Positions 17,313 through 27,400 of a stretch of DNA of 64,000 nt are shown piece by piece. The notes under the pieces were generated by a model. That model saw only the letters and a program-made list of their open reading frames with translations, was not told the DNA's origin and made no database searches. Both the position numbers and the translations under genes were made by a program. This stretch comes from HGM04593 sp045647745 (GTDB taxonomy: Bacteria > Bacteroidota > Bacteroidia > Bacteroidales > Bacteroidaceae): contig JAZRMQ010000029.1 of the NCBI GenBank assembly GCA_045647745.1, forward strand, positions 1 to 64,000, given 5' to 3'. Numbering within the stretch: the stretch's first letter is position 1; every line of letters starts with the position of its first letter.

Positions 17313-19031
17313 TTATGCTACCATAAGAGTGAGTATGACACCCCAAAGGATTAGCAATGTGTTGCCCACTGCGTATGTTACAGTGTAGCCTAATGCCGGA
17401 GTCTCGCTTCCAAGGCTCTCTTGCAGTGCGCCAATGGCTGCAGTGGTGGTGCGTGCTCCGGCACAGCAACCAAGCGCAATGGCCGGGTGGAATTTGAACC
17501 ATTTTACGGCAATTAGCAGCCCAAAGAGCAACGGCAACGATGTGGCAACAATGCCGGCAATGAAGAGCGAGAGCCCAATCTCACGGAACCCGTTGATAAA
17601 TCCCGGTCCGGCCGATATGCCTATAATGGCTATGAAAATATTCAGTCCAAGATTATTGAAGACCCACAGTGCCCCCTCGGGGATTGCTCCGATTGTGGGG
17701 TGGTGGGCACGCCACCATCCAAAAACCAATCCGGCAATCAATGCTCCACCGCTGCTGCTCAGGCTGATGGGGACACCGCCAATGTGCAACGCCAGCGTGC
17801 CAACGACAGCACCAATAAGGATACCAAACGATAGAAAAACAATATCGGTAGCATTGGTTGCCGGGTCGGGGTAGCCAATCTTCTTGGCGGCGATAGTCGC
17901 GTCAATCTTTTTACCCACAAGCTCAATAACATCTCCCGTGTTAATTCTTGTCTCGGAAAGAACAGGGATATTAATCCCCATACGTCTTATTTTTTGTATG
18001 ACAACGCCGTGCATAAAGGGCTTTGAACGCAGTTCGCTGACTTTTTTTCCATCAAAAGTTACATCGCGCTTGTGCGAGTGCCCAGCAACAGTGGTCTTTA
18101 TAATCATTACCGGAAAGTCGAGCAAGGCATTGTCGTCAACCTCGTGACCAATCCACTTCTCCTCGCCGATGGTATATTCGTAGCGCCCGCTGAGCACCAC
18201 CTCGTCTCCAATGTGCAGCATCTCTCTTGGCTTTACATCGTCGATAATGCGCTTGCCCTTGCGTATGCGCTCTACAAACAGCCGTTTGCCTTGGCGCTCA
18301 AAAAAATCCTCCAACTCCTTTACACGGCGTCCTTGCAAGAACCAATCATTCTCAATCTCGTAGCTACGGAACTCAACCGTTCGCTTTGCTCCAATAACTC
18401 CCGGCTTATCATCATCGTTGTTGCCCATCTGCTTTTCAAGCTCGCGGCATTTAGCCTTTACCTTCTCAATGCCGCCAAGCATTTTGGGGCCTAACCTTGC
18501 CAAAATCCACGCCGAGCCGGCTGTTCCAAAAATATAAGTCACAGCATAGGCCACAGGGATAATGTTTAATGCCCTCTCCTGTTCGTCGGCCGGCAATCCC
18601 AGCCCACGTATAGTGTCTCCTGCAACACCAATCACCGCGCTGATAGTCTGTGAACCCGATAGTAGCCCGGCAGCTTCGCCCACATTGTAGCCCATCACAA
18701 CGGATATTCCCCAAGTGGAGATAAGGATAAATACACACATTGCAACGGCAAAAAACACCTGTGGTAATCCCTCCTTGCGCAACCCCGCAAAGAATTGTGG
18801 CCCAACCTTGTAACCAATGGCAAAAAGGAATATCAAAAATGCCATCTGCTTGAGCGCTCCCGTCATTGGAATATTTAGCTGCCCAACGAGAACACCCACC
18901 AATAGCACACTCGTAACAACGCCAAGGCTAAACCCCTTGACCTGTATTTTACCAATAAGAAATCCCAACCCCAGCGTCAGATAAATCGCCAGCTCAGGAT
19001 GCGAACGCAAAAGGCCTATAATCCACTCCAT
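17313..19031 (-). CDS. aspT: Aspartate:alanine antiporter (AspT/YidE family)
   Basis: A 572-residue inner-membrane exchanger. It has an N-terminal cluster of hydrophobic segments (residues 1-165), a central soluble region of about 200 residues with two TrkA-C/RCK-C-like subdomains (around GDEVVLSGRYEY and GDVIELVGKK), and a C-terminal cluster of hydrophobic segments. This is the AspT duplicated-domain layout. I chose the ATG at 19031 (MEWIIGLLRSHPEL) because the 22 upstream codons are polar and atypical. Gene order aspT-asdA shows uptake of aspartate in exchange for alanine. Confidence 0.92.
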   Translation of the reverse strand: MEWIIGLLRSHPELAIYLTLGLGFLIGKIQVKGFSLGVVTSVLLVGVLVGQLNIPMTGALKQMAFLIFLFAIGYKVGPQFFAGLRKEGLPQVFFAVAMCVFILISTWGISVVMGYNVGEAAGLLSGSQTISAVIGVAGDTIRGLGLPADEQERALNIIPVAYAVTYIFGTAGSAWILARLGPKMLGGIEKVKAKCRELEKQMGNNDDDKPGVIGAKRTVEFRSYEIENDWFLQGRRVKELEDFFERQGKRLFVERIRKGKRIIDDVKPREMLHIGDEVVLSGRYEYTIGEEKWIGHEVDDNALLDFPVMIIKTTVAGHSHKRDVTFDGKKVSELRSKPFMHGVVIQKIRRMGINIPVLSETRINTGDVIELVGKKIDATIAAKKIGYPDPATNATDIVFLSFGILIGAVVGTLALHIGGVPISLSSSGGALIAGLVFGWWRAHHPTIGAIPEGALWVFNNLGLNIFIAIIGISAGPGFINGFREIGLSLFIAGIVATSLPLLFGLLIAVKWFKFHPAIALGCCAGARTTTAAIGALQESLGSETPALGYTVTYAVGNTLLILWGVILTLMVA

Positions 19032-19223
19032 AAACAAAATAGTTTTTGAGTAGATAACACGGCTGTGACGGGATTTGTTTTTGCTAGATTTAAACATCTG
19101 CGCCTTGTTGTCGCTATTCTATAGTGACTGTAAACAAATAAAATCCTTGCTCCAATACTGTGATCTAAATTTGCAAACAATGAAACAATGTTTTGACAGA
19201 AAAAATAAGAAACAAATAGGATT

Positions 19224-19259
19224 TGTCGCAATTCCGCACTGCCGTGTCGCAATTCCGCA
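19224..19259. repeat. Tandem 15-bp direct repeat upstream of the defence island
   Basis: The 15-mer TGTCGCAATTCCGCA occurs at 19224-19238 and 19245-19259, a period of 21 bp (two helical turns). It lies in the 357-bp gap between aspT and the first island gene. The gap also has a TAAATTTG box at 19166-19173 that could be a rightward -7 element. The repeat could be a regulator-binding array or an island-edge remnant; I cannot tell which. Confidence 0.55.
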
Positions 19260-19388
19260 ATGCGGGTATGAAAATTCTTTATGAATTTTGTGCTTGACAA
19301 ACAGAAAAACGCGGTGGCGCGTACAGGTTTTTTCCTATAAGTAGAGAGAATGCTTTTAGTTTTTAAATACATATAACGAATAAATTTA

Positions 19389-19976
19389 ATGAGCGATATA
19401 ACACTACAACTACAATCATTGATAAAGGAGCAAGCGGAACGAATTCTAGCTTTGCGGGAAAGAGTAGTTGGCTGCCGTGTTAACTATTATTACCCTGATA
19501 TGATTGCTTATTACACTTGGGTGCATACTGTCAAAAGATTTTTGTGGAAGTATTTCACTGGTGATGAATCTGCTGAGGAGTTTTGCAAGTTAAGTAAAGA
19601 AAGTATTTCTCTCGAGCAACAAGAAGAATTACTCGCAATATTAAATGCAATTGCTGCACTTCCGACAATAATTAAAAATGAAATTCGAATGAAAAACGAA
19701 AAAGAAACCAATTTTGTAGTGAATGTGAGTAACAATAACAGTCAATCACAGAATCAAGAGCAATCAATGATTGTACAACAATTTCTAGATGCATTTAGAG
19801 ATGAATTGACTGGTCGACAACTCAAAGAGCTGAAGTCTGTTATTGCAGAAGCAGACAATGATTTACACAAAGCCAAACCCAAAATAATGGATAAACTTAT
19901 GGAGTTTGGTGGCAATGTAGCATCAAACATACTTGCTACAATATTAACAAATTCTGCAATTGGGTTATGTCTTTAA
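19389..19976 (+). CDS. Unknown 195-residue protein at the left edge of the restriction island
   Basis: Not recognised. The sequence predicts two helical parts: residues 1-105 (with an aromatic patch NYYYPDMIAYYTWVHTVKRF) and 128-195, joined by an Asn/Ser/Gln-rich linker (VSNNNSQSQNQEQ). The C-terminal stretch GGNVASNILATILTNSAIGL is hydrophobic and could be a helix packing against or inserting in a membrane. The helical-linker-helical plan recalls small proteins of defence islands such as AbiTii-like ones, but no motif confirms this. It is AT-rich like the downstream hsd genes and is separated from hsdM by about 100 nt containing a separate promoter. Confidence 0.6.
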   Translation: MSDITLQLQSLIKEQAERILALRERVVGCRVNYYYPDMIAYYTWVHTVKRFLWKYFTGDESAEEFCKLSKESISLEQQEELLAILNAIAALPTIIKNEIRMKNEKETNFVVNVSNNNSQSQNQEQSMIVQQFLDAFRDELTGRQLKELKSVIAEADNDLHKAKPKIMDKLMEFGGNVASNILATILTNSAIGLCL

Positions 19977-20013
19977 TGTGTTGGCTCTTTTGTTTACATT
20001 TGTTTTTTTAGTC

Positions 20014-20043
20014 ATTGATATTCCCTAAAAAATATTATTTTTG
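20014..20043 (+). promoter_or_regulatory. Predicted hsd operon promoter
   Basis: An exact TATTTTTG -7 box at 20036-20043 with an ATTG -33-like element at 20014-20017 (18-nt spacer), 34 nt before hsdM. Confidence 0.55.
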
Positions 20044-20077
20044 CAATTAATAAAATATAGAATAAGATTAGGTAACA

Positions 20078-21844
20078 ATGACAATAGATAAATTACAGCA
20101 ACGCACTACTGTAAACATTCAGGAGAAGGCAAACCTTATATGGGCTATTGCCGATAAATTGGTGGGAACATACAAACCTCACGAGTATGGTAACGTGATT
20201 CTTCCAATGTGCGTTATCAAGCGTTTTAGCGACACTTTGACTGATACCAAGGCGAAGGTTGTTGAAATGAACAAAAGCCTTGATTCAAGGGGTATAATGG
20301 TAAAGGATGGTTTCCTTAGAAGTGCATCGGGCTACGATTTCTATAATGTCTCGCCCTTCACCTTTGAGGGCTTGCTTTCTGATGCTGAGAACATTGCCGA
20401 CAACTTTCGCAGTTACCTCAATCACTTCTCAAATAATGTCATTGATGTTATAGAGAAATTTGATTTTGACAAGGAAATCACCAAACTATCAAATAACGGT
20501 ATTCTCTACAATGTAATTGCAGAGTTCTGTTCAAAGAAGGCATATATGGGTGCAGATGAAATTTCGGCTGTTGATATGGGTTACATCTTCGAGGAGTTGG
20601 TGCGTAAATTCTCGGAGTCATACGATGAACACGCAGGAGCACATTTTACCGCACGTGATATTATCTACTTGATGGCAGAGATTCTTGTTGCCCCTAAAAA
20701 GAAGAATATGCAACAGGAGGGAATCACTGCTACAATGTACGATATGGCAATGGGTACGTCTCAGATGCTCGATTGTTTGTCGGAGAAACTGTTGCAGATT
20801 GATGAAGATGCCCAACTAACCGAGTTTGGACAGGAATTGAACGAGCAGACATACGCTATTGCAAAGGCTAATATGCTTATCAAAGGTGGCGATGCCGAGA
20901 ATATGAAACACGGCAATACGCTATCGGATGATAAATTTGAAGGTTATAAATTTGATTATATAATCTCTAACCCACCTTTTGGAATTGAGTGGAAAAATGA
21001 GAAGGCATCTGTTGAAGCAGAACACAAGAAAGGAGATTTGGGACGTTTTGGAGCAGGACTACCGGCTATTGGCGATTCTCAGCAGTTGTTTATGCTTAAT
21101 GGTGTAGCTAAACTGAAACCAACAGGTCGTATGGCTATCATTCAGAATGGCTCACCTTTATTTAAGGGTGACGCTGGATCTGGAGAGTCTAATATCCGTG
21201 GCTACCTTTTAGAGAACGATTGGTTGGAGGCTATCATTCAGATTCCTAACGATATGTTCTACAACACTGGTATCGCCACCTACATTTGGATCGTCTCAAA
21301 GGATAAGTCAGTGGAGCGTGCGGGCAAGGTGCAGTTGATTGATGCCTCGAAGTGCAGTGTTAAGCGTAGAAAGTCACTCGGTAACAAGCGTAACGAATTT
21401 ACCGATGAGTGTATAGCACTTATCGCAGAGGTATATAATGCCTTTACAGAGGGTGTATTCGAGGATGGAGCACTCGTTGTTGAGAGTAAGATTAAGAGCA
21501 ACGAGGAGTTCAAGTATAGCAAAGTCGTGGTTGAGCAGCCTGTGTGCGATGAGCAGGGCAAGCCAATTTTGAAGAAGGGTAAACCTACTGCCGATAGCAG
21601 CAAGCGTGATACCGAGTCTATACCTTGGACAGAGGAGATTGAGACATATATGGAGCGTAATGTATATCCTTATGCCCCTGACGCTTGGATTGACGAGAAG
21701 AAAACCAAGATTGGCTACGAGATACCATTTACCCGTGAGTTCTACAAGTATGTTGCACCACGCAGCAGTGCCGACATCTTTGCCCACCTTGAGGAGTTGG
21801 ACAAGGCAGAGAGTGCATTGATGGCTAAAATTATGGGACGATAA
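20078..21844 (+). CDS. hsdM: Type I restriction-modification system, DNA methyltransferase subunit
   Basis: N6-adenine methyltransferase subunit, required with HsdS for modification and with HsdR for restriction. The N-terminal helical HsdM domain is at residues 10-150. The catalytic motif IV NPPF is at residues 298-301. The SAM-binding motif I region reads YDMAMGTSQML (221-231) instead of the common GTGG form; this looks like a subfamily variant and not decay, since the rest is intact. At 588 residues it is full length. Its stop overlaps the hsdS start by one base (TAATG), indicating translational coupling. Confidence 0.96.
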   Translation: MTIDKLQQRTTVNIQEKANLIWAIADKLVGTYKPHEYGNVILPMCVIKRFSDTLTDTKAKVVEMNKSLDSRGIMVKDGFLRSASGYDFYNVSPFTFEGLLSDAENIADNFRSYLNHFSNNVIDVIEKFDFDKEITKLSNNGILYNVIAEFCSKKAYMGADEISAVDMGYIFEELVRKFSESYDEHAGAHFTARDIIYLMAEILVAPKKKNMQQEGITATMYDMAMGTSQMLDCLSEKLLQIDEDAQLTEFGQELNEQTYAIAKANMLIKGGDAENMKHGNTLSDDKFEGYKFDYIISNPPFGIEWKNEKASVEAEHKKGDLGRFGAGLPAIGDSQQLFMLNGVAKLKPTGRMAIIQNGSPLFKGDAGSGESNIRGYLLENDWLEAIIQIPNDMFYNTGIATYIWIVSKDKSVERAGKVQLIDASKCSVKRRKSLGNKRNEFTDECIALIAEVYNAFTEGVFEDGALVVESKIKSNEEFKYSKVVVEQPVCDEQGKPILKKGKPTADSSKRDTESIPWTEEIETYMERNVYPYAPDAWIDEKKTKIGYEIPFTREFYKYVAPRSSADIFAHLEELDKAESALMAKIMGR

Positions 21845-23124
21845 TGAGGGAGATGAAAGATAGCGGAGTAGATTGGATAGGAAGTATTCCTGAGCATTGG
21901 GAATTGCGTAGAGCAAAGTCGATGTTCAAACAATCTACGAGCAAGGGTAATGATAGATTAGTGTTGTTGTCCGCCACACAAGACAGAGGTGTAGTAGATA
22001 AATCAACACTTGATAGCGTTGTGCAAGTTAGCGAGGATGCAGACCTATCGACATTTAAGACGGTGCATAAGAACGACTTTGTCATTAGCCTTCGTAGTTT
22101 TCAGGGTGGCTTTGAGATTTCGCACGAGGAAGGTGTTATATCTCCTGCATATACGGTGTTTAGACTTAGCACGCAAACATATCCTCACTATTACAGGCAC
22201 TTATTTAAGTCCTACGGATTCATAGATAAGATTAACTCACTTACGGTTGGCATTAGAGAGGGTAAGAACATTCAATATGTGGACTTCGCAAATATGTTAT
22301 TACCATATATCTCCCTTGCTGAACAGCAGAAGATTGCGGAGTTCTTGGATAGAAAGTGTGCCGAGGTGGATGAGATGATTGGCTTGCAGGAGCAGATTAT
22401 CGAGGAGTTGAAGGCTTACAAGCAGTCGGTTATCACCGAAGCCGTAACCAAAGGCTTAAACCCCAATGCACCAATGCGTGATAGTGGCATCGAATGGATA
22501 GGTCAAATCCCCGAACATTGGGAGGTTGGCAGGATGAAAAATGTTGCAACGGGTTTCTCAAATGGAACCTCTACAACACAATTATCAAGTGAAGAGAGTC
22601 CTTATGCTGTTACACGTATTGAAACAATTTCGACAGGATATATCAATTACAATAAAGTTGGTTATATCCCCTTCTTTGAGGGTATAAACAAGTATGAACT
22701 TGTGAAAAGTGATATTCTAATCAGCAATATCAATAGTCTTGAACGAGTTGGAAATAGTGCTATGTACAATGGAGAGCAAAAATTGTATCATGGAATGAAT
22801 CTTCTTCGAGTTCATTCAAACGATAGGATGATTGCTTTGTTTCTCCATTACTATTTGCGTTCAAAGGCATTTTTGGAGCAAATGAAGTCCTATTGCAATC
22901 ATGCTATCAACCAAGTCTCTGTTTCATCTTCAACACTCAAGAATTTATTTGTTGCGATGCCTGACATTGTAGAGCAGCAAGCAATAGCCGACTACTTGGA
23001 TGAGAAGTGTGCAGATATTGATAGCCTAATCCAAACCAAACAATCGAAGATTGATAGTCTTAAAGAGTACAAAAAGTCTATCATATACGAATATGTAACA
23101 GGTAAACGAGAAGTAAATGAATAA
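21844..23124 (+). CDS. hsdS: Type I restriction-modification system, specificity subunit
   Basis: Recognises the bipartite DNA target. The 426 residues show the expected tandem architecture. Target-recognition domain 1 begins DSGVDWIGSIPEHWE and ends in a coiled spacer (EQQKIAEFLDRKCAEVDEMI). Domain 2 begins DSGIEWIGQIPEHWE and ends in the matching spacer (EQQAIADYLDEKCADIDSLI). The repeated borders allow domain exchange, but no second or inverted hsdS copy exists in the window. It overlaps hsdM by 1 nt and the downstream HEPN gene by 8 nt. The target sequence cannot be predicted by reading. Confidence 0.96.
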   Translation: MREMKDSGVDWIGSIPEHWELRRAKSMFKQSTSKGNDRLVLLSATQDRGVVDKSTLDSVVQVSEDADLSTFKTVHKNDFVISLRSFQGGFEISHEEGVISPAYTVFRLSTQTYPHYYRHLFKSYGFIDKINSLTVGIREGKNIQYVDFANMLLPYISLAEQQKIAEFLDRKCAEVDEMIGLQEQIIEELKAYKQSVITEAVTKGLNPNAPMRDSGIEWIGQIPEHWEVGRMKNVATGFSNGTSTTQLSSEESPYAVTRIETISTGYINYNKVGYIPFFEGINKYELVKSDILISNINSLERVGNSAMYNGEQKLYHGMNLLRVHSNDRMIALFLHYYLRSKAFLEQMKSYCNHAINQVSVSSSTLKNLFVAMPDIVEQQAIADYLDEKCADIDSLIQTKQSKIDSLKEYKKSIIYEYVTGKREVNE

Positions 23125-24412
23125 CTCCAAGAATATGCCAATCGCTTACCACGCAAGGTGGTGTGTGCCTGAATATAGTTCTGTTTATCAAAAAGTGATA
23201 AATAAGGAGTATATGGGTACACTCTATTACTATGGTAATAAAGATTCTGTATTGGAATTATATATAGTGCCACCTATTATTAGCGAAAGTATATCAGATT
23301 CGAATATCGTATTTGGATTGGATGCAGATAAACGTAAGTTCTCAATTTTTAATGCAAAATCAGTTCATGCATTTGATTTTAGGAAATTTGTTCTTAAAGC
23401 GGAATATTTTGTTATTGGATATGAACCCGAGCCTGTCAAATCACCTCATGAGAAGTTATATACTCGTTGTTATGTAGAATATCCATATTTAAGAGATTGG
23501 GCATTTAAGGATGTGTTTCAACCAGAAAAAATAAACAATTCTTTTACTTGGAATATAAGCAATGGGTTGAATTTTGTTGCAGAAATAGAGGAGGGTATAA
23601 GATTGAGAATAACATCAAGCGAAACACATAAAAAAGAGGATTTCAAATTCTGTATTGAACAAACAACAAAAATATATTTTGAATCGGATGAACCGCAATC
23701 AATATATAAATTTACAACTTTGATTGCAGAGTTCTCACGTTTCCTGTCAATAGCAACGTTTAGCAAACACTCACCTACAGCCGTTTTTCTTAAAAGAAAG
23801 GATGCAAGATACCCTCATTTGGCTGAACAGTTAATGTTCCCAGTAAAAACCACGGATAAACCTTTGGGGAATGTTGTCAAGTTTGATGAAATATTTGTTA
23901 GAAAACCTGAGATTTTACGACGTTGGCACGATTGCTATGAGCAGATGTCTCCTATTACAAAGTATTTGGAACAAGCTGTAACAGAGCAGAAAGATGAATT
24001 CGATTCTCCTGATTTCTTGATTATAGCACAAGCTTTAGACGGTTATCATAAGAGATTTGTAAACAAGAAAGATGGAAAGGATATACGAAAATATAATGAG
24101 CAAATAGAAAAACTTTTAAAGCATTTTAAAGGTGTTCTATTGTTGGAAAAGTGTAATTTGGATGCAGAGATACTAACTCATTCAAGGCACAAATACTCCC
24201 ATCTGATTCCTGATGATGAAACTAAGAATGTTGAAAAGGCGGTAGATGGTGAGGAATTGTATTACCTGACAAAAAAATGTATCGTACTTTTGACTTGCTG
24301 TATTCTTGACAATCTTGGGTTAACCGTTGAAGAAATAAATGTTTGCTTTGAGAATTCAGTTGTTGAAAGAATGGTAAATGACATACCATTTTGGTACACT
24401 GATGAGAAATAA
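23117..24412 (+). CDS. ApeA-like HEPN-domain putative ribonuclease inside the hsd operon
   Basis: A 431-residue protein. Residues 5-270 look like the ApeA N-terminal domain: beta-rich, with a G-x-L-Y-Y-Y-G segment at 34-40. Residues 290-410 form a helical HEPN domain with LIIAQALDGYHKRF (301-314), a segment typical of Apea-type HEPN. The RNase motif R-x4-H is R357-H-K-Y-S-H362. HEPN proteins of this type are anti-phage RNases. The start overlaps the hsdS stop by 8 nt and its stop lies 15 nt before hsdR, so it is part of the restriction operon. PrrC, another HEPN nuclease, sits at this position in EcoprrI. The family call is by motif and plan, without a database search. Confidence 0.75.
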   Translation: MNNSKNMPIAYHARWCVPEYSSVYQKVINKEYMGTLYYYGNKDSVLELYIVPPIISESISDSNIVFGLDADKRKFSIFNAKSVHAFDFRKFVLKAEYFVIGYEPEPVKSPHEKLYTRCYVEYPYLRDWAFKDVFQPEKINNSFTWNISNGLNFVAEIEEGIRLRITSSETHKKEDFKFCIEQTTKIYFESDEPQSIYKFTTLIAEFSRFLSIATFSKHSPTAVFLKRKDARYPHLAEQLMFPVKTTDKPLGNVVKFDEIFVRKPEILRRWHDCYEQMSPITKYLEQAVTEQKDEFDSPDFLIIAQALDGYHKRFVNKKDGKDIRKYNEQIEKLLKHFKGVLLLEKCNLDAEILTHSRHKYSHLIPDDETKNVEKAVDGEELYYLTKKCIVLLTCCILDNLGLTVEEINVCFENSVVERMVNDIPFWYTDEK

Positions 24413-24427
24413 CTAACAACACCATAT

Positions 24428-27400
24428 ATGGAAACCAAGGAAAAGAACTTTGAGAATGACATTGAAGCCTATTTGCTATCACACGGATATATAAAGGGCA
24501 ATCAAGATACATACGACAAGAGCAGGGCTATTGATATGCCTGTGCTCATCTCGTTCATTCAAACCACACAGCCAAAGATGTGGCAAAGGTACATCAATGT
24601 ATATGGCGAGAAGGCTGAAAAGCAACTCTACACCATCTTCCAACAGAATGTGGAGCAGAATGGATTGGTTCATGTTCTCAGATATGGTGTAAAGGATAGG
24701 GGTATGGAACTTCGATTTGCTTATTTTGCTCCTGCATCGAACCTTAACGAAGAACTTGTGCAGAAGTATAACAGCAATATACTAACCTGTACACGACAGT
24801 TCGCATATTCAACCCAAAATCATAACACCATTGACATTGTACTGTCTTTGAACGGTATTCCTGTTGTTGCATTGGAATTGAAGAATCAACTTACAGGGCA
24901 GTCGGTAGATAATGCCAAGAGACAGTTTATGTACGACAGGGATGAAAAGGAGTTCTGTTTCCACTTCAATAACCGTTTCCTTGTATATTTTGCTGTGGAC
25001 TTGTATGAAGTTGCAATGGCTACCCATCTGCAAGGAGCAAACACATACTTCCTGCCGTTCAATCAAGGCTCTAATGGTGCAGGAAACGTCGGTGATGGCG
25101 GTAATCCAAAGTGCGAGAACGGTTATGCCACATCATACCTTTGGGAGCGTGTGTTAAGCCCTGAAATGCTTTTGTCTATCTTCCAAAGATACATAAGCAA
25201 GCAGACAAGTGAATCAATCTCGCTTGTAAATGGCAGAAAGGTAACAAAGAAGAAAACAATCCTTATATTCCCACGTTACCACCAACTTGATGTTGTTGAG
25301 AAATTAGTTGCAGATACCAAGAAAACCAAGGAGGGAAGGAATTATCTGTTACAACATAGTGCAGGTTCAGGAAAGAGTAACGAAATTGCTTGGCTTGCCT
25401 ACCGCCTTGCATCGCTCCATAATGAGGAGGACAAGGAAATGTTCCAATCGGTATTTGTAATCACCGACAGACGTGTGTTGAATAAACAGTTGCAGAACAC
25501 TATTCTTGGTTTTGAGCACTACGAAGGGCAGATTGCCACTATTACAGATAAAGACAATTCAACAGTTCTTAAAAATGCCATAAATGACAAGAAACGTATT
25601 ATAATAACCACATTGCACCGTTTCCCACTTATCTATAAAGAATTGGATAACCACAAGGGAAAACAGTTTGCTATCATTGTGGATGAAGCACACAGCAGTC
25701 AATCGGGTAAGAGTGCCGAGAAGTTAAAAGCGGCTCTTGCCGATACTGATGAAGCACTGAGAGAATGGGCTGAGATTGAAAGTGTTACAGGATACACCGA
25801 GGATGACATGGATAAGTTGTCGGCATTGCTCACACAAGGACAACACAAGAACCAATATTTCTATGCCTTCACAGCAACCCCCAAACCAAAGACATTGCAG
25901 ACATTTGGTGAGAAGAAGGGTGAGGTATATGATGCGTTCCACCATTATTCAATGCGACAGGCTATTGATGAAGGCTTTATATTGGATGTCCTTAAATACT
26001 ACACTACATTAGAGACTTCATATAAAGTTACGAAGACTATCAGTGATAATCCTGAATTTGACGAACCTCCTGCAACAAAGGCTATAAAAGATTACCACGA
26101 CAATCACCAATTTGTAATTGAGCAAAAGATTGCTCTTATAGTTGAGAAGATTAGAGAGGTTACGCTCAAAAAGATTGACGGCAAGGGCAAGGCTATGGTA
26201 ATATCACCATCACGTGCTCACGCAGTGAGATATTTCTTTGCAATGAAGGATTACTGCAAAAAGCAGGGATATACCGATGTTAATCCTTTGGTGGCGTTCT
26301 CAGGTGCAGTATCGTATAACGGTGTTGAGTACACCGAACCCCAACTGAATAGCACCGAGGAGTTGAAGATTTCAGAAAATGCATTGCCTATGTACTTTGC
26401 TTCGGATATGTTCAATGTGCTTATTGTTGCAGAGAAGTATCAGACAGGTTTCGACGAACCACAACTTCACTCTATGTTCGTTGACAAGAGATTGAAAGGT
26501 GTTAAGGCTGTACAGACACTCTCACGCCTGAACAGGTGTTGCAAGGGTAAGATTGATACTTACGTTCTTGACTTTGCAAATACGGCAGACAACATCAAAG
26601 AATCGTTCCAACCATTCTACGAGGAAACTTGGCTTGGCGATGAAGTGGATGTAAACATAGTGTACAAGTACCTGAACGAATTGAAGGCATACCATCTATG
26701 GAGTGTAGATACAGAAGAAAAGGTGTTTGAAGTTTATTCAACCACACAGGAAATGGGCAAACTGACTTCGTTGTTCAAACCTGTTATGGAGGATTATAAT
26801 AGTTTGGATGAAGAAGATAAATTCAAGGTTAGAAGTCTTGTAAGGAATTTCAACCGTTTCTATTCGTATATGGCTCAGATTGTACGTACATTCGATGTAG
26901 AGTTGTACAAGACATATATATTCACCGAGTTGCTATACAAACTCCTCCCCAAGACTCCACATGCAAAGGTTGATTTGACAGGTAAATTGGCTTTGGAGCA
27001 TAACAAATTATCAGAAGCCTTCTCTGGTTCAATAGTGATGGAGTCAACTGCTGAATACAAGACATTGAAGGGTGAGACAGGTGGAAGCGGTAATCGTACT
27101 GAGGAGAAAAAAGACTTGCTTGGAAATATCATAGAGAAGATAAACCTGATGTATCACGGTAACTTTACAGAAGCCGACAGGGTGATTGTTGAAACTATCT
27201 ATGATGCAATGAAGAAAGAGGAGAAGAAACTATCCAAGCAAGCCAAAAATTCTGACGTAAATATGTTTGCTCAGAACATCTTCCCAAAGGTTTTTGAAAA
27301 GATTGCTCAGGACTGTTATGTTCAGCAAATGGATGCCTTTGCAAAACTATTTGAAGAACCTTCGTTCTATGGTAAAGTGATGGAGGAAATGGGAAGGGCG

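Noticed and set aside
20740..20775. HsdM motif I change (GTSQ for GTGG) as sign of inactivity
   Set aside because: The rest of HsdM and the operon are intact and the variant looks like a subfamily feature.
21844..23124. Possible phase-variable hsdS shuffling
   Set aside because: The two domains have related borders, but there is no inverted or silent hsdS copy and no recombinase gene in the window.
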